Notes: generated by a model not told the origin, from the sequence alone. Numbered from the stretch's first letter, positions 16,868 through 25,683 are shown. The stretch: 38,265 bases of DNA from DATGFB01 sp032160545 (GCA_032160545.1 JAVHVN010000174.1:1-38265); one strand, 5' to 3'. Program-made: numbers and translations.

Positions 16868-18244
16868 GTGTGCGGAAACGAGCATGACCACGATCATCCC
16901 GGCGGCGCCGCGTCCGGGCGTTCGGCGCACGGCGCCACCGGTGTGCGCGTGCGGTCGATGGCGACGCTGCAGGCCGTCGCCCGCCACGTCGTCGACTCCG
17001 AGGAGGTGCGCCGCTCCGCCGCGGGGTTCATCGGCTACGGCGGCACGCAGCGTGGCGACAAGGTGCTGATCGCCGTGCCACGGATCACCGATCACGAGGT
17101 GATCGAGGCCGTCATCGCAGCGCTGCACGACGTCGGTGCCCGCGTCGACCTCATCATCACCGACGACGAGCCCGACCGCCCGTTCGAGGCCCGTGACGAG
17201 ATCACGATGATGATGCGCCGCGAGCCGTACCACGTGAACATCCGGCGAGGCGACCGCGCGCCCTGGGTCGAGGAACTCGCCGCGGCCCGCGGGTACGACC
17301 TGCTCATCCACGGTGCAGCCGGTCCCGTTCCCGCCTCGGCGTCGCGCTACGAGGCCTTTCCGTGGACGACGAAGGAGCACTTCCTCGGCGCGGCGAACCT
17401 GTTCCCGCGCGAGCTTCACAAGCTCATCAACGAGCACACCTGGTCCCGCATCACCGACAACGTCGGCGGCCGGATCACCCTGACCGACCCCGAGGGCACG
17501 CACCTCACCTCGACGATCCTCGAGTACCCGTTCCACGACGGTCGCCATGACTACGGGCTGAAGCCGAAGTGGGGTCACCTGATGGCCCACCCGCCCACGC
17601 CGGTGGGCAACGACGACGACACGACGGGCGTCATCGCGGGCACCATGAGCCACTACGGCCGCGCTTTCCCGCGCATCGCCATCGACATCGACGGCTCGAA
17701 GGCCGTGCAGATCTCCGGCGGGGGCGAGTACGGCGCCGCGTGGCGGGAACTCGACGAGGAGACCGCCGAGGTCCAGTACCCCTGCTTCCCCGGTCCCGGC
17801 CTGTTCTGGCTGTGGGAGCTCGCCATCGGCACCAACCCCAAGATCGCCCGGCCGTCGAACGTCGAGTACCTCTCCTCGGACGGCTTCGAGTGGGAACGCC
17901 GGCGCGCCGGCGTCATCCACTGCGGCCTGGGCACACGGTGGCGATCGGCAGAGGAGGACTGGGCCGGCGACCAGGGCATCCTCTACGGCCACCTGCACGT
18001 GCACCTGCTGTTCCCGACGCTGATCGTCGAGACGCCCGACGGAACGACCGTGCCCGTGATCGAGAACGGCCGGCTGTCCGCCTACGACGACCCCGAGGTG
18101 CGCGATCGCGCCGCGAAGTTCGGGGACCCCGACGAACTGCTGCGCAACGACTGGGTGCCCTCCATCCCGGGCATCAGCAGCCCAGGGGCGTACGCGGACT
18201 ACGAACGCGATCCCGGTCGTTGGATCTATGGCCGCGCCGGCTGA
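16868..18244 (+). CDS. M29/NicX-like metalloprotein (aminopeptidase T / 2,5-dihydroxypyridine dioxygenase fold)
   Basis: A 458-residue protein I relate, with moderate confidence, to the M29 aminopeptidase superfamily, which also contains the ring-cleaving 2,5-dihydroxypyridine dioxygenase NicX. The supporting pattern is late: HCGLG (H351), then GHLHVHLLFP (H375, H377, H379), then TPDGTTVPVIENGRL. In M29 proteins this region is H-x-GLG, H-x-D and then a DG turn. Here the second motif reads H-x-H rather than H-x-D. The protein is longer than NicX (about 350 residues), and the N-terminus is histidine-rich (HDHDH at 6-10). GTG 16868 follows AGGAGG at 16857-16862. In context it may open a ring or cleave an amide, but the function is unproven. 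Confidence 0.6.
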   Translation: MCGNEHDHDHPGGAASGRSAHGATGVRVRSMATLQAVARHVVDSEEVRRSAAGFIGYGGTQRGDKVLIAVPRITDHEVIEAVIAALHDVGARVDLIITDDEPDRPFEARDEITMMMRREPYHVNIRRGDRAPWVEELAAARGYDLLIHGAAGPVPASASRYEAFPWTTKEHFLGAANLFPRELHKLINEHTWSRITDNVGGRITLTDPEGTHLTSTILEYPFHDGRHDYGLKPKWGHLMAHPPTPVGNDDDTTGVIAGTMSHYGRAFPRIAIDIDGSKAVQISGGGEYGAAWRELDEETAEVQYPCFPGPGLFWLWELAIGTNPKIARPSNVEYLSSDGFEWERRRAGVIHCGLGTRWRSAEEDWAGDQGILYGHLHVHLLFPTLIVETPDGTTVPVIENGRLSAYDDPEVRDRAAKFGDPDELLRNDWVPSIPGISSPGAYADYERDPGRWIYGRAG

Positions 18245-18256
18245 CACCGGCTGACA
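18237..18256 (+). repeat. Tandem 10-bp duplication across a stop codon
   Basis: CCGGCTGACA occurs twice in direct tandem. The first copy contains the TGA stop (18242-18244) of the preceding gene. A degenerate third piece (CCGGCTGCCG) follows nearby. It looks like replication slippage; no function is evident. Confidence 0.85.
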
Positions 18257-18310
18257 CAGACTGCACCCGGCTGCCGCAGGCGGCACCAGACTCCCGAGAA
18301 GTGAGGAAAC

Positions 18311-19312
18311 GTGGTCAAGTTCGGATACAAGGCGTCGGCGGAGCAGTTCGGCCCGGCGGAGCTGCTCGACTACTCGGTGCTCGCCGAGGAGGTCGGCTTC
18401 GACTCGGTGTTCGTCAGTGACCACCTGCAGCCCTGGCGACACGACGGCGGGCACGCCCCGAATGCGCTTGCCTGGCTCGGAGCCCTCGGTGCACGTACCG
18501 AGCGGGTGGTCATCGGTACGAGCGTGCTCACGCCGACCTTCCGCTACCACCCGGCGGTCGTCGCGCAGGCGTTCGCGACCCTCGGCTGCCTGTTCCCCGA
18601 TCGCGTCGTCCTCGGCGTCGGGTCCGGCGAGTCGATGAACGAGGTGCCGCTCGGCACCGAATGGCCGGAGGCGAAGGAGCGCTTCGCCCGGTTGCGCGAG
18701 GCCGTGGCGCTGATCCGCACGTTGTGGCGGGAGGACCGGGTCAGCTACGAAGGCAGCTACTACCGCACCGAGAACGCGACGATCTACGACCGCCCCGCCC
18801 GGCCCGTCCCGATCTACATCGCGGCATCCGGCCCGGCCGCGACGCGCTTCGCCGGACGGGAAGGCGACGGGTACATCACGACGAGCGGCAAGGCGCCGAC
18901 GCTGTACACCGAGACGCTGCTTCCGGCGGTGCGTGAGGGCGTCGAGAAGGCAGGCCGGGTGATGTCCGACCTCGACCTGCAGATCGAGGTGAAGGTGTCG
19001 TTCGACCCGGACGCCGATCGGGCTCTCGACGACTGCCGGTTCTGGGGGGCACTGGCGCTGTCGCCCGAGGAGAAGACCGGCGTCGAGGACCCGATGGAGA
19101 TGCAGCGCCTGGCAGACGCGCTGCCGATCGATCGGGCCGCGAGCCGCTTCATCGTGTCGAGCGACCCTGACGAGCACGTCGAGCGGATCAAGACCTACCT
19201 GGACCTCGGCTTCACCCACCTGGTGTTCCACGCACCGGGTCCGGACCAGGCCCGCTTCCTCAGGCTCTACGGCGAGGAGATCCTGCCGAGACTGCGGAAG
19301 CTGACGAGTTGA
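18311..19312 (+). CDS. fgd: F420-dependent glucose-6-phosphate dehydrogenase
   Basis: The 333-residue protein closely follows mycobacterial FGD1 from the N-terminal GYKASAEQF through SDHLQPWRHDGGHAP, GTSVLTPTFRY and the end HLVFHAPGPDQARFL. Known functional residues are kept: H38, W42 and E107 (H40, W44, E109 in M. tuberculosis), and the phosphate-binding K194, K255 and R279 (K198, K259, R283). It oxidises glucose-6-phosphate to the lactone and reduces F420, supplying F420H2 to other enzymes. Start GTG 18311 has AGGAA upstream. It sits inside a catabolic operon rather than alone, implying that a pathway step consumes F420H2. The LLM protein at 3483 is the main candidate. Confidence 0.93.
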   Translation: MVKFGYKASAEQFGPAELLDYSVLAEEVGFDSVFVSDHLQPWRHDGGHAPNALAWLGALGARTERVVIGTSVLTPTFRYHPAVVAQAFATLGCLFPDRVVLGVGSGESMNEVPLGTEWPEAKERFARLREAVALIRTLWREDRVSYEGSYYRTENATIYDRPARPVPIYIAASGPAATRFAGREGDGYITTSGKAPTLYTETLLPAVREGVEKAGRVMSDLDLQIEVKVSFDPDADRALDDCRFWGALALSPEEKTGVEDPMEMQRLADALPIDRAASRFIVSSDPDEHVERIKTYLDLGFTHLVFHAPGPDQARFLRLYGEEILPRLRKLTS

Positions 19313-20289
19313 CGCGCGTCGCGCCCGGGACCCGGCCCGCCCGCGCGGCCCGGGTCGGCCGTGACGGCATGGCGCTGATCGCTCTCGCAGCGGCCGCCTG
19401 GGGGCTGGACGGGCTGCTGCGCAAGCCCCTCGCGACGACGATGGACGCCGCAACAGTGGTCCTCTGGGAACACCTGATCGTCGTCATCGCAGTTGCCGGG
19501 GCGATCCCGTCGGCCGTCCGTGCGTTCCTCCGGTGCACTGCCGCGGAGCGGCTCGCGGTCGCGGTGATCGGCATCGGCTCGTCCGCCCTCGCAACCGCGC
19601 TGTTCACCGAGGCGTTCGCCGTGTCCGCCCGCACCGGCGACTTCATCTCGCCGCTCGTGCTGCAGAAGCTGCAGCCGCTGTTCGCGGTGGCCATGGCGGT
19701 CGTCGTGCTCGGCGAGCGGTTGCGCCCGGCGTTCACTGCCTACGCGGTGCCGGCGCTGGCCGGCGCCTGGTTGCTCGCGTTCCCGCACCCGTTCGACGTC
19801 ACCGTGTCGCAGGCGAAGGTCGGCCTGCTGGCGACCGGTGCCGCCGCGCTGTGGGCGGCGGGCACGGTTCTGGGCCGGCGGGTGGCCGGGTCGCTGCAGC
19901 CACGCGAGCTGACGGTGCTGCGCTACTGCTGGGGGCTTCCGGCTGCGTTCGTCATCGCGCTGCTGCAGCATGCTGCGCTGGGGCCGGGGGTGGGCAACCT
20001 GCTCGGGCTGGTCCTGCTGGCGCTCGTGCCCGGACTGCTCGCGCTGCGGATCTACTACGTGGGGTTGCGGTCCACGGCCGCCGCGCGCGCCACCTTCGCC
20101 GAGCTCGCGTTCCCGGTGACCGCGGCGCTCGTCGGGATGCTGTTCCTCGGCAGCCGGCTGGCCGGGTCGCAATGGCTCGGGCTGCTCGTGGTCGTCGGTG
20201 CGGTGACGGCGCTCAGCCTGCGAGAGCACTCGCCGCGTCCCGTGGTGCTGCCAGCTCTGGAGCAGCCGGTAGCTGCCACCGCGGGCTGA
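19309..20289 (+). CDS. EamA/DMT-family transporter
   Basis: A hydrophobic protein of up to 326 residues with about ten membrane segments in two EamA repeats. The first includes AAAAWGLDGLLRKPL; the second starts near LLATGAAALWAAGTVLGRR and ends with FPVTAALVGMLFLG. The family exports or imports small metabolites and amino acids. The TTG at 19309 overlaps the fgd stop (TTGA) with GGAAG nearby; ATG 19369 is an alternative just before the first membrane segment. It ends 3 bp from the end of the convergent ABC ATPase gene. It may expel a toxic intermediate. Confidence 0.82.
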   Translation: MTRVAPGTRPARAARVGRDGMALIALAAAAWGLDGLLRKPLATTMDAATVVLWEHLIVVIAVAGAIPSAVRAFLRCTAAERLAVAVIGIGSSALATALFTEAFAVSARTGDFISPLVLQKLQPLFAVAMAVVVLGERLRPAFTAYAVPALAGAWLLAFPHPFDVTVSQAKVGLLATGAAALWAAGTVLGRRVAGSLQPRELTVLRYCWGLPAAFVIALLQHAALGPGVGNLLGLVLLALVPGLLALRIYYVGLRSTAAARATFAELAFPVTAALVGMLFLGSRLAGSQWLGLLVVVGAVTALSLREHSPRPVVLPALEQPVAATAG

Positions 20290-20292
20290 TCG

Positions 20293-21417
20293 TCAGTCCG
20301 GGATCGCCGCGGTCCAGCGCGTCCCGAAGCTCAGCGTCACCTCGCCGCCGACCTCGACCGGCTCGAACGCGTGAACCTGTGCCTGCAGCCGCACGCCGGA
20401 ACAGGACAGCACCAATTCGGTGTGCGCACCGGCGAACGTCGCGCGCTCGACCGTGCCGCCGACCGTGTTGACCGGTGTCGACGCGCCGGTGAGATGGTGA
20501 TCGGCGAGGTGCAGGTTCTCCGGACGGATCACCAGCGTGACGGTGTCGCCTTGCGTCAGGCGCTTGGTCGACACGGCCCACAGCCGGCCCAGTTCGGTGT
20601 CGACAGCCAGCACGTGCCCGTCCGCCTGCGCGTCGCTGCAGTCGGCGACCGACCCCTTCACGAGGTTGGCCTCTCCGATGAACCCGGCGACGAACACGTC
20701 GGCCGGCTGGCGATAGATGTCCTGAGGAGCGCCCACCTGGACGACCTCGCCGTCCTTCATCACGGCGATGTGGTCGGCCATCACGAGCGCCTCGACCTGG
20801 TCGTGCGTGACGTACACCGACGTGATGCCGAGCTCGCTCGCGATGCGCCGCAGCTCCGTGCGCATGAGGGCGCGCAGCCGGGCGTCGAGGTTCGAGAGCG
20901 GTTCGTCGAACAGCAGGACGTCCGGAGTCGCGACGACGGCGCGCGCCAGCGCGACGCGCTGCTGCTGCCCACCGCTGAGGTACGTCGCGCCTCGGTCGGC
21001 GAAGGCTGACAGACCGACGACCTCCAGCACCTCGCCCACGCGCTTGCGCGCGGCATCGCCGCGCAGCGACCCGGACCGCGCATGGCGCAAGGCGAACTCG
21101 ACGTTCTGCGCGACGGTCATGTGCGGCCAGATGGCGTAGTCCTGGAACACCATGCCGATGTTGCGCTTTACCGCGGGCACCGTCCGCCGAGGGGACGCGA
21201 CGACCGTCTCTCCGATGGCGATCTCGCCGCCGGTCGTCTCCTCCAGGCCGGCGATGCATCGCAGCAGCGTGGTCTTGCCGGAACCCGACGAGCCGAGGAG
21301 GACGAAGAACTCGCCTGCCGCGATGGTCAGGTCGACGCCGCGGACGGCATGCACCGGCTGCCTGTTGCCCGACGCCGCGTACGTCTTCTCGACGCCGGTG
21401 AGGCGTACCGCCTTCAT
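20293..21417 (-). CDS. ABC importer ATPase with TOBE domain (second system)
   Basis: The 374-residue ATPase has Walker A GSSGSGKTT (42-50), Q-loop in VFQDYAIWPH, signature LSGGQQQRVALARA, LLFDEPLSNLD and switch VTHDQVEA. A TOBE-like C-terminal region follows. Its organisation mirrors the ATPase at 9774. It is the last gene of the minus-strand unit, 45 bp after the permease, and ends convergently 3 bp from the EamA gene. It energises the fused permease at 21463. Confidence 0.93.
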   Translation of the reverse strand: MKAVRLTGVEKTYAASGNRQPVHAVRGVDLTIAAGEFFVLLGSSGSGKTTLLRCIAGLEETTGGEIAIGETVVASPRRTVPAVKRNIGMVFQDYAIWPHMTVAQNVEFALRHARSGSLRGDAARKRVGEVLEVVGLSAFADRGATYLSGGQQQRVALARAVVATPDVLLFDEPLSNLDARLRALMRTELRRIASELGITSVYVTHDQVEALVMADHIAVMKDGEVVQVGAPQDIYRQPADVFVAGFIGEANLVKGSVADCSDAQADGHVLAVDTELGRLWAVSTKRLTQGDTVTLVIRPENLHLADHHLTGASTPVNTVGGTVERATFAGAHTELVLSCSGVRLQAQVHAFEPVEVGGEVTLSFGTRWTAAIPD

Positions 21418-21462
21418 CGGTGCGCCCCGGCGTGCCTGTGGTCGGTTGGCGAGCCCGCCATG

Positions 21463-23289
21463 TCAGTGCCTCGCTTCCTTGCGTGCGGCGTAGCTGCGCG
21501 CGACGACGGTCGCCGTGACGCTGATGACGGTGAGGATGAGCCCAAGTGCGGCGGCCGTCTGGACGTCACCGAAGTTCCACCGGGTGTAGAGCTCGACCGC
21601 GACGGTCCGGTTCCCGGAGCCGGCGAGGACGACCGTGAGCGTCAGGTTCGACAGTGCATACGCGAAGGCGAGCACCCACGCGTTCGCGACGGACGGCGCG
21701 GCGAGTGGCACGGTGATGCGCCGGATCCTGCTCAGGAAGCCGGCGCCGCACATCTCGGCCGCGTCCTCGAGATTGCGGTGGATCTGACCGATGCCCGCGG
21801 TAGTGATCCGAGTGGTCACGCCGAGTGTCACGATGACCATGCCGATCACGAGCAGCGTCATCGTGCCGTAGAGGTGGATGCCGGCGTGCGAGCCGAGGTA
21901 CAGGGAGCTGAACAGCAGGCTGACGCCGAGGACCACGCCCGGTATGCCGTGGGTGATAAACGCGAAGACGTCGGCGACCCGGCCCAGCCAACTGCGCCGT
22001 CGCAAGAGCAACCAACTGTTGAGCACCGCGATCGCCGACGCGATGCTGGCCGCCACCGCGCCCAGGACCAGCGTGTTGCGCAGCGTGCCGATAAAGGTGG
22101 ACACGCTGAACACCCGGCGGTACGCGGCGAGCGTGGCGTCGCCGAGCCGGGACACGCTAGGTGTCGAGTAGTACTTCTGGGTACTCATCCAGAGCAGGAT
22201 CAGCAGCGGCAGAAGTACCACGAGAACGACGTATGCGAGCACTCCGAGGAACGCCACCGTGCGCCAGATGCCGGGAAGTTCGATCGTGCGCCGACGGTAG
22301 GACTTCCCGGTGACGACCGCGTAGCGCTCGGACCGGGCAATCATGCGGTAGTACCAGTACATCGGGATCAGGGCGACCACGAGGAGCAGCACCGACATCG
22401 CGTTGGCCACGCCGTAGTGGGGCAGCCCGCTGCTGCTGTTCAAGTTCTTGTAGATCGACGTGCTGAACACCTTGGTGCCGTTCTCGAGCCCGAGGACAGC
22501 CGGGATGTCGAAGGCCTGCGCCGCGGTGACGAACTGGTAGATCAGCACGGAGGCGAGGCCGGGCGCCATCAACGGCAGCACGACCTCGCGGAGGCGGGCC
22601 AAGCGGCGCGCGCCGGTCATGTGGGCCGCCTCCTCGAGCGCGCCGCTCGTCGAGCGCACCACCGGAGCGACGAGCAACAGCGAGAACGGTACGAGCAGGA
22701 AACCCTGGACGACGGTGATCGATGCGAGCGACCCGGAGTTGAACGGACCAGGCGCACTCACCCCCGGCAGCCACCGCGCCATGACGTTGACGAGGCCGAC
22801 CTGCGGATCGAGCAACAGTCCCCACGCGATGCCGGCGACGACCTGCGGCATGGCGACCGGCGCGATGATGAGGGCGAAGAACAGCCCGCGCAGCGGCAGG
22901 TTCGTGCGCTCGAGCAGCACCGCGAGGCCGAGGCTGATCAGCAGTCCCACCGCCAGCGAGCCGATCACGAAGAAGACGGTGTTGAGGATCGGCTTGACGA
23001 GCGTGCCGTCGGTGAACACGTCCGTGTAGTTCTTGACCGCCAGGTGGCTGCCAGGTGTGAACGGCAGCCCGAGTGGGCTCACCGAGAAGCTGCTCCACAC
23101 CAGCACGAGCAACGGCGCAGTCACGAGGGCGACCGTGAGCAGCCCCGCCGCGCTCGCGACCGACGGCCGGGCGAACCGGCGACCGGATGCCGCGGTCACG
23201 ACGGGTGTCGTGACCGCGGCATCCCCGGCTGACGCCGTAGCGATGTCAGCTCGGTCGAGGGCCATGGGTTCGGTCTCGCGCAAACTCAT
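21463..23289 (-). CDS. ABC importer permease, two fused membrane domains (second system)
   Basis: A 608-residue membrane protein with two fused permease domains. The coupling loops are EEAAHMTGARRLARLREV in the first half and EDAAEMCGAGFLSRIRRI in the second. A tail of about 50 residues precedes the first membrane segment. It begins 3 bp after the binding-protein stop, so the two are coupled. ATG 23289 is used; ATG 23265, eight codons downstream, is also possible. It has the same architecture as the permease at 11004, suggesting duplicated or recruited importers for related solutes. Confidence 0.9.
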   Translation of the reverse strand: MSLRETEPMALDRADIATASAGDAAVTTPVVTAASGRRFARPSVASAAGLLTVALVTAPLLVLVWSSFSVSPLGLPFTPGSHLAVKNYTDVFTDGTLVKPILNTVFFVIGSLAVGLLISLGLAVLLERTNLPLRGLFFALIIAPVAMPQVVAGIAWGLLLDPQVGLVNVMARWLPGVSAPGPFNSGSLASITVVQGFLLVPFSLLLVAPVVRSTSGALEEAAHMTGARRLARLREVVLPLMAPGLASVLIYQFVTAAQAFDIPAVLGLENGTKVFSTSIYKNLNSSSGLPHYGVANAMSVLLLVVALIPMYWYYRMIARSERYAVVTGKSYRRRTIELPGIWRTVAFLGVLAYVVLVVLLPLLILLWMSTQKYYSTPSVSRLGDATLAAYRRVFSVSTFIGTLRNTLVLGAVAASIASAIAVLNSWLLLRRRSWLGRVADVFAFITHGIPGVVLGVSLLFSSLYLGSHAGIHLYGTMTLLVIGMVIVTLGVTTRITTAGIGQIHRNLEDAAEMCGAGFLSRIRRITVPLAAPSVANAWVLAFAYALSNLTLTVVLAGSGNRTVAVELYTRWNFGDVQTAAALGLILTVISVTATVVARSYAARKEARH

Positions 23290-23292
23290 GCC

Positions 23293-24360
23293 TCAGCTGC
23301 CGCCTAGCACCGAGGCGATCTGCGGCGTCACGGAGGCGACGATCGCCGCCTTGTCGGCCGTGTCGTAGCTGACGACGGTTCCGGTGTTCGCTTCGGCCGG
23401 CAGCTGGTTGGTGCGGTTGTCCTGCTTCGCGGTGAGCAACTGGCCCCCGTTGGCGGACGTGTACCAGATCGCGAACAGCATTGCCGCGGCCTTGTCCTTG
23501 GCACCGGAGGTGAGGTACCAGAGCGTGTCCTGCACCAGGACCGGGGTCGGCACCTTCAAACCGATGGGCGCGCCCTTGCCCTGCTGGGTCTTCACGTCCT
23601 CGAGAACCGCGGGCCGCACGGCCTGGGCTCCTGCGGCGAGCTTCACCAGGCCGGCCGTCGATCCCTTGATGATCGCGGGGCTGGTCGTCGACTTCAGCGA
23701 CTTGACGTAGTCGACGGTCGCGCTCGCGCCCTTCGAGACTGCGAGGACATTGAACGGGAAGCCGCGTGGATCGACGCTCAGCTTGCCCTTCCACTGCGGG
23801 TTGTTGAGGTCGTCCCACGTGGCGGGCAGCGTGCTGGTGTCCTTGACGACGTTCGTGTTGTAGGCAAGCACGTACACGGACTTGTACTCGACCAGTCCGC
23901 CGTCGGCGCTGACGACGTTCGACGGCACCTGGTAGCCGGCCCAGCCCGGATCGCTGTTGATCAGCTTCGCCTGAACGAGGGTCGGCATGAACTCGCGCCG
24001 TCCCTGGATGATGTCGGGCAGCGTCTGCCCGGCGGCCTGGGCGGTCGCGAGCTTGCTGGCCTGCTCGTCGGGGTTGACCGCCGTCATCTCGAGCTTCAGA
24101 CCCGGGTACGTCTTGCTGAACTCGGCGAAGGCGCCCTGCAGTTCCTGCGGGTCCTCACCTCCCCACACGACGACCTTGCCCTCCTGTTTCGCGGCCGTGT
24201 AGAGGTCCTGGAGCGTCCCACCGGCGGCGACCCCGGTGCTGCTGGAACCGCCTCCTGGCGATCCGCTGCTCGTCGAGGACGAACTGCACGCAGTGACCGC
24301 GGCCGCGGTCAATGCGCATACCGCGAGCAGCGCGGCGCTGCGGTGGTTGATCGATCGCAT
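23293..24360 (-). CDS. ABC importer substrate-binding lipoprotein (second system)
   Basis: A 355-residue lipoprotein precursor with a short signal peptide (MRSINHRSAALLAV) and lipobox VTAC, cysteine at about residue 25, followed by a Ser/Gly linker. The mature protein has the family-1 binding-protein pattern (VVVWGGEDPQELQGAFAEF; TWDDLNNPQWKGKLSVDPRG), similar in layout to the protein at 8666. AGGAA precedes the ATG. It lies 39 bp downstream of the second cupin gene and is probably co-transcribed with it. The ligand is unknown; an organic acid or chelate is as likely as ferric iron. Confidence 0.87.
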   Translation of the reverse strand: MRSINHRSAALLAVCALTAAAVTACSSSSTSSGSPGGGSSSTGVAAGGTLQDLYTAAKQEGKVVVWGGEDPQELQGAFAEFSKTYPGLKLEMTAVNPDEQASKLATAQAAGQTLPDIIQGRREFMPTLVQAKLINSDPGWAGYQVPSNVVSADGGLVEYKSVYVLAYNTNVVKDTSTLPATWDDLNNPQWKGKLSVDPRGFPFNVLAVSKGASATVDYVKSLKSTTSPAIIKGSTAGLVKLAAGAQAVRPAVLEDVKTQQGKGAPIGLKVPTPVLVQDTLWYLTSGAKDKAAAMLFAIWYTSANGGQLLTAKQDNRTNQLPAEANTGTVVSYDTADKAAIVASVTPQIASVLGGS

Positions 24361-24399
24361 GGCGGTTCCTGTCGTTGAGGAGCGGATGGGAGGTGGCGG

Positions 24400-24942
24400 T
24401 CAGTGGTCGGGATGCGTCGCGCGTCGCGCGGGTGCCGAGGACGTGGTCGGGCCGTTCGCCGTGCCGGCGTGCGGGGCGTACTCCGACGCCGGCTCCAGGA
24501 CGCGCATCTCGACGCCGGCTTCGGGGCCGAGTGCCGAATCGAAGTTCGGCCACACGACGAGCAGCCGCGCCTCCTCGGAACCGTCGTTCACATGCTGATA
24601 GGTGACGCCGTTCTCGCGAATCGGAATCGCGATCACGTCGCCCTCCTCCCAGTCGTGGCGCGTGCCGTCGAGGTCGGTGTGGCCGCTCCCGGCGAGGACG
24701 TAGTGCAGATGACCGCCCTGTGTCTGCAGCCGGCCGCTGCGTTCGCCGGCCGCGATGGCCAGCTCGTGGAAGTACAGCGAGCGGGTCGTCGCGTCGAACA
24801 GCTCAGGATGGAGGTACCAGCGCATCCGGCCCATCGCCGTCGTCTCCGCGAACGTCTCGTCGTAACTGACGAGCTTCTGCCCGCGAATACTCCGTTCGCG
24901 CTGTATCGCCGCGTCGGCGAGCGTCTTCTCAAACAGTGCCAT
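24400..24942 (-). CDS. Cupin-domain protein lacking the usual H-x-H motif
   Basis: A 180-residue single-domain cupin. The start is placed at ATG 24942 because AGGAGG lies about 8 bp upstream (24951-24956); the longer open frame upstream is the overlapping neighbour in another frame. Aligned with that neighbour, the first cupin motif reads QTQGGHLHYVLAG: the H-x-H pair is Q73-x-Q75, and histidines sit instead at 78 and 80. The second motif keeps H117 in TYQHVN. It overlaps the preceding cupin by 14 bp. It may be a structural partner, or it may bind metal with a shifted ligand set. Confidence 0.8.
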   Translation of the reverse strand: MALFEKTLADAAIQRERSIRGQKLVSYDETFAETTAMGRMRWYLHPELFDATTRSLYFHELAIAAGERSGRLQTQGGHLHYVLAGSGHTDLDGTRHDWEEGDVIAIPIRENGVTYQHVNDGSEEARLLVVWPNFDSALGPEAGVEMRVLEPASEYAPHAGTANGPTTSSAPARRATHPDH

Positions 24943-25579
24943 GCGGGTGGCCTCCTGCCGCGTGCGTGTGCCGGAAGGCCTCCCGAGGGTCGCCTGCGTC
25001 GTGCGCGTCGGCATCCTCGCGCCAGCCGCCCTGCTCCTTGACCTGCGTGAGCATCGATCCGGTTGCGTGCAGGAACGGCAGGAAGACGAACGCGATCCAT
25101 TCGCTGCTGCCGGAGGGGTCGAGGTTGAAGTGCTGGTGTTCGACCCCGCCCGGTTTGACCGGCAACACGAGGACGTCACCGAGCTTCCAGTCGATGCGTT
25201 CGCCGTCGAAGACGCTGTACCCGTGCCCGCGCAGGACATAGATGATCAGGCCGCCTTGATGGGTGTGCGCCCCCGACTCGGTGTGGACTTCCTTGCGGAA
25301 GACCATCCAGTCCTGCGTCGGCACGTCGTCGGCCTCGATGTGGATGTAGTACTTGCTGCGGCCCTGACGGGACGTCTGCCACGGCCGGGCGGCGCCCTTG
25401 ATCACGACGCTGCCGGTCTCCGCCATCCTGCGCCGCGCGCGGAACGACTCGAACATCACCTCGTAGGGGTGCGTCCGCGTCCGAGTGATGACGTTCGTGC
25501 CGGCGGCGGGGCGCGTGACGGTACCGCCCGTGCTGGTTGCGCCGCCCTCAGCTGTCCGGTCGGTCGGAGTGCTCATCAC
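24929..25579 (-). CDS. Cupin-domain protein (possible dioxygenase or isomerase)
   Basis: A 216-residue protein with one clear cupin fold. Motif 1 is HTHQGGLIIYVLRG (H105, H107) and motif 2 is GVEHQH (H148, H150). The glutamate usually found in motif 1 is L111. An N-terminal extension of about 90 residues contains a conserved-looking YYIHIEADD stretch. Gentisate-type ring-cleaving dioxygenases are cupins, so ring cleavage is possible, but the fold serves many functions. Start GTG 25579 or ATG 25576. It is the first gene of the minus-strand unit and is driven by the promoter at 25655-25683. Confidence 0.82.
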   Translation of the reverse strand: MMSTPTDRTAEGGATSTGGTVTRPAAGTNVITRTRTHPYEVMFESFRARRRMAETGSVVIKGAARPWQTSRQGRSKYYIHIEADDVPTQDWMVFRKEVHTESGAHTHQGGLIIYVLRGHGYSVFDGERIDWKLGDVLVLPVKPGGVEHQHFNLDPSGSSEWIAFVFLPFLHATGSMLTQVKEQGGWREDADAHDAGDPREAFRHTHAAGGHPHGTV

Positions 25580-25654
25580 GTCCCGTTTTCCTGAGGAGCC
25601 GGCGCGATGGGCCGTCCGACGACCGGCATCGCCTGTGGTGGGTCACTGGGGCGG

Positions 25655-25683
25655 AACGTAACTTGTATCCAACTCAGCGTCAA
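25655..25683 (-). promoter_or_regulatory. Putative promoter of the cupin/ABC unit
   Basis: On the minus strand TTGACG (25678-25683), a 17-bp spacer and TACGTT (25655-25660) form a promoter. The sequence CCTTGACGCT and a following GGATACA also occur in the divergent promoter at 25860. Confidence 0.6.
25662..25673 (-). promoter_or_regulatory. Putative operator (GTTGGATACAAG on the minus strand)
   Basis: It contains GTATCC on the plus strand (25665-25670), the C-variant of the island word GTATYC. It lies in the promoter spacer, a blocking position. Confidence 0.5.
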
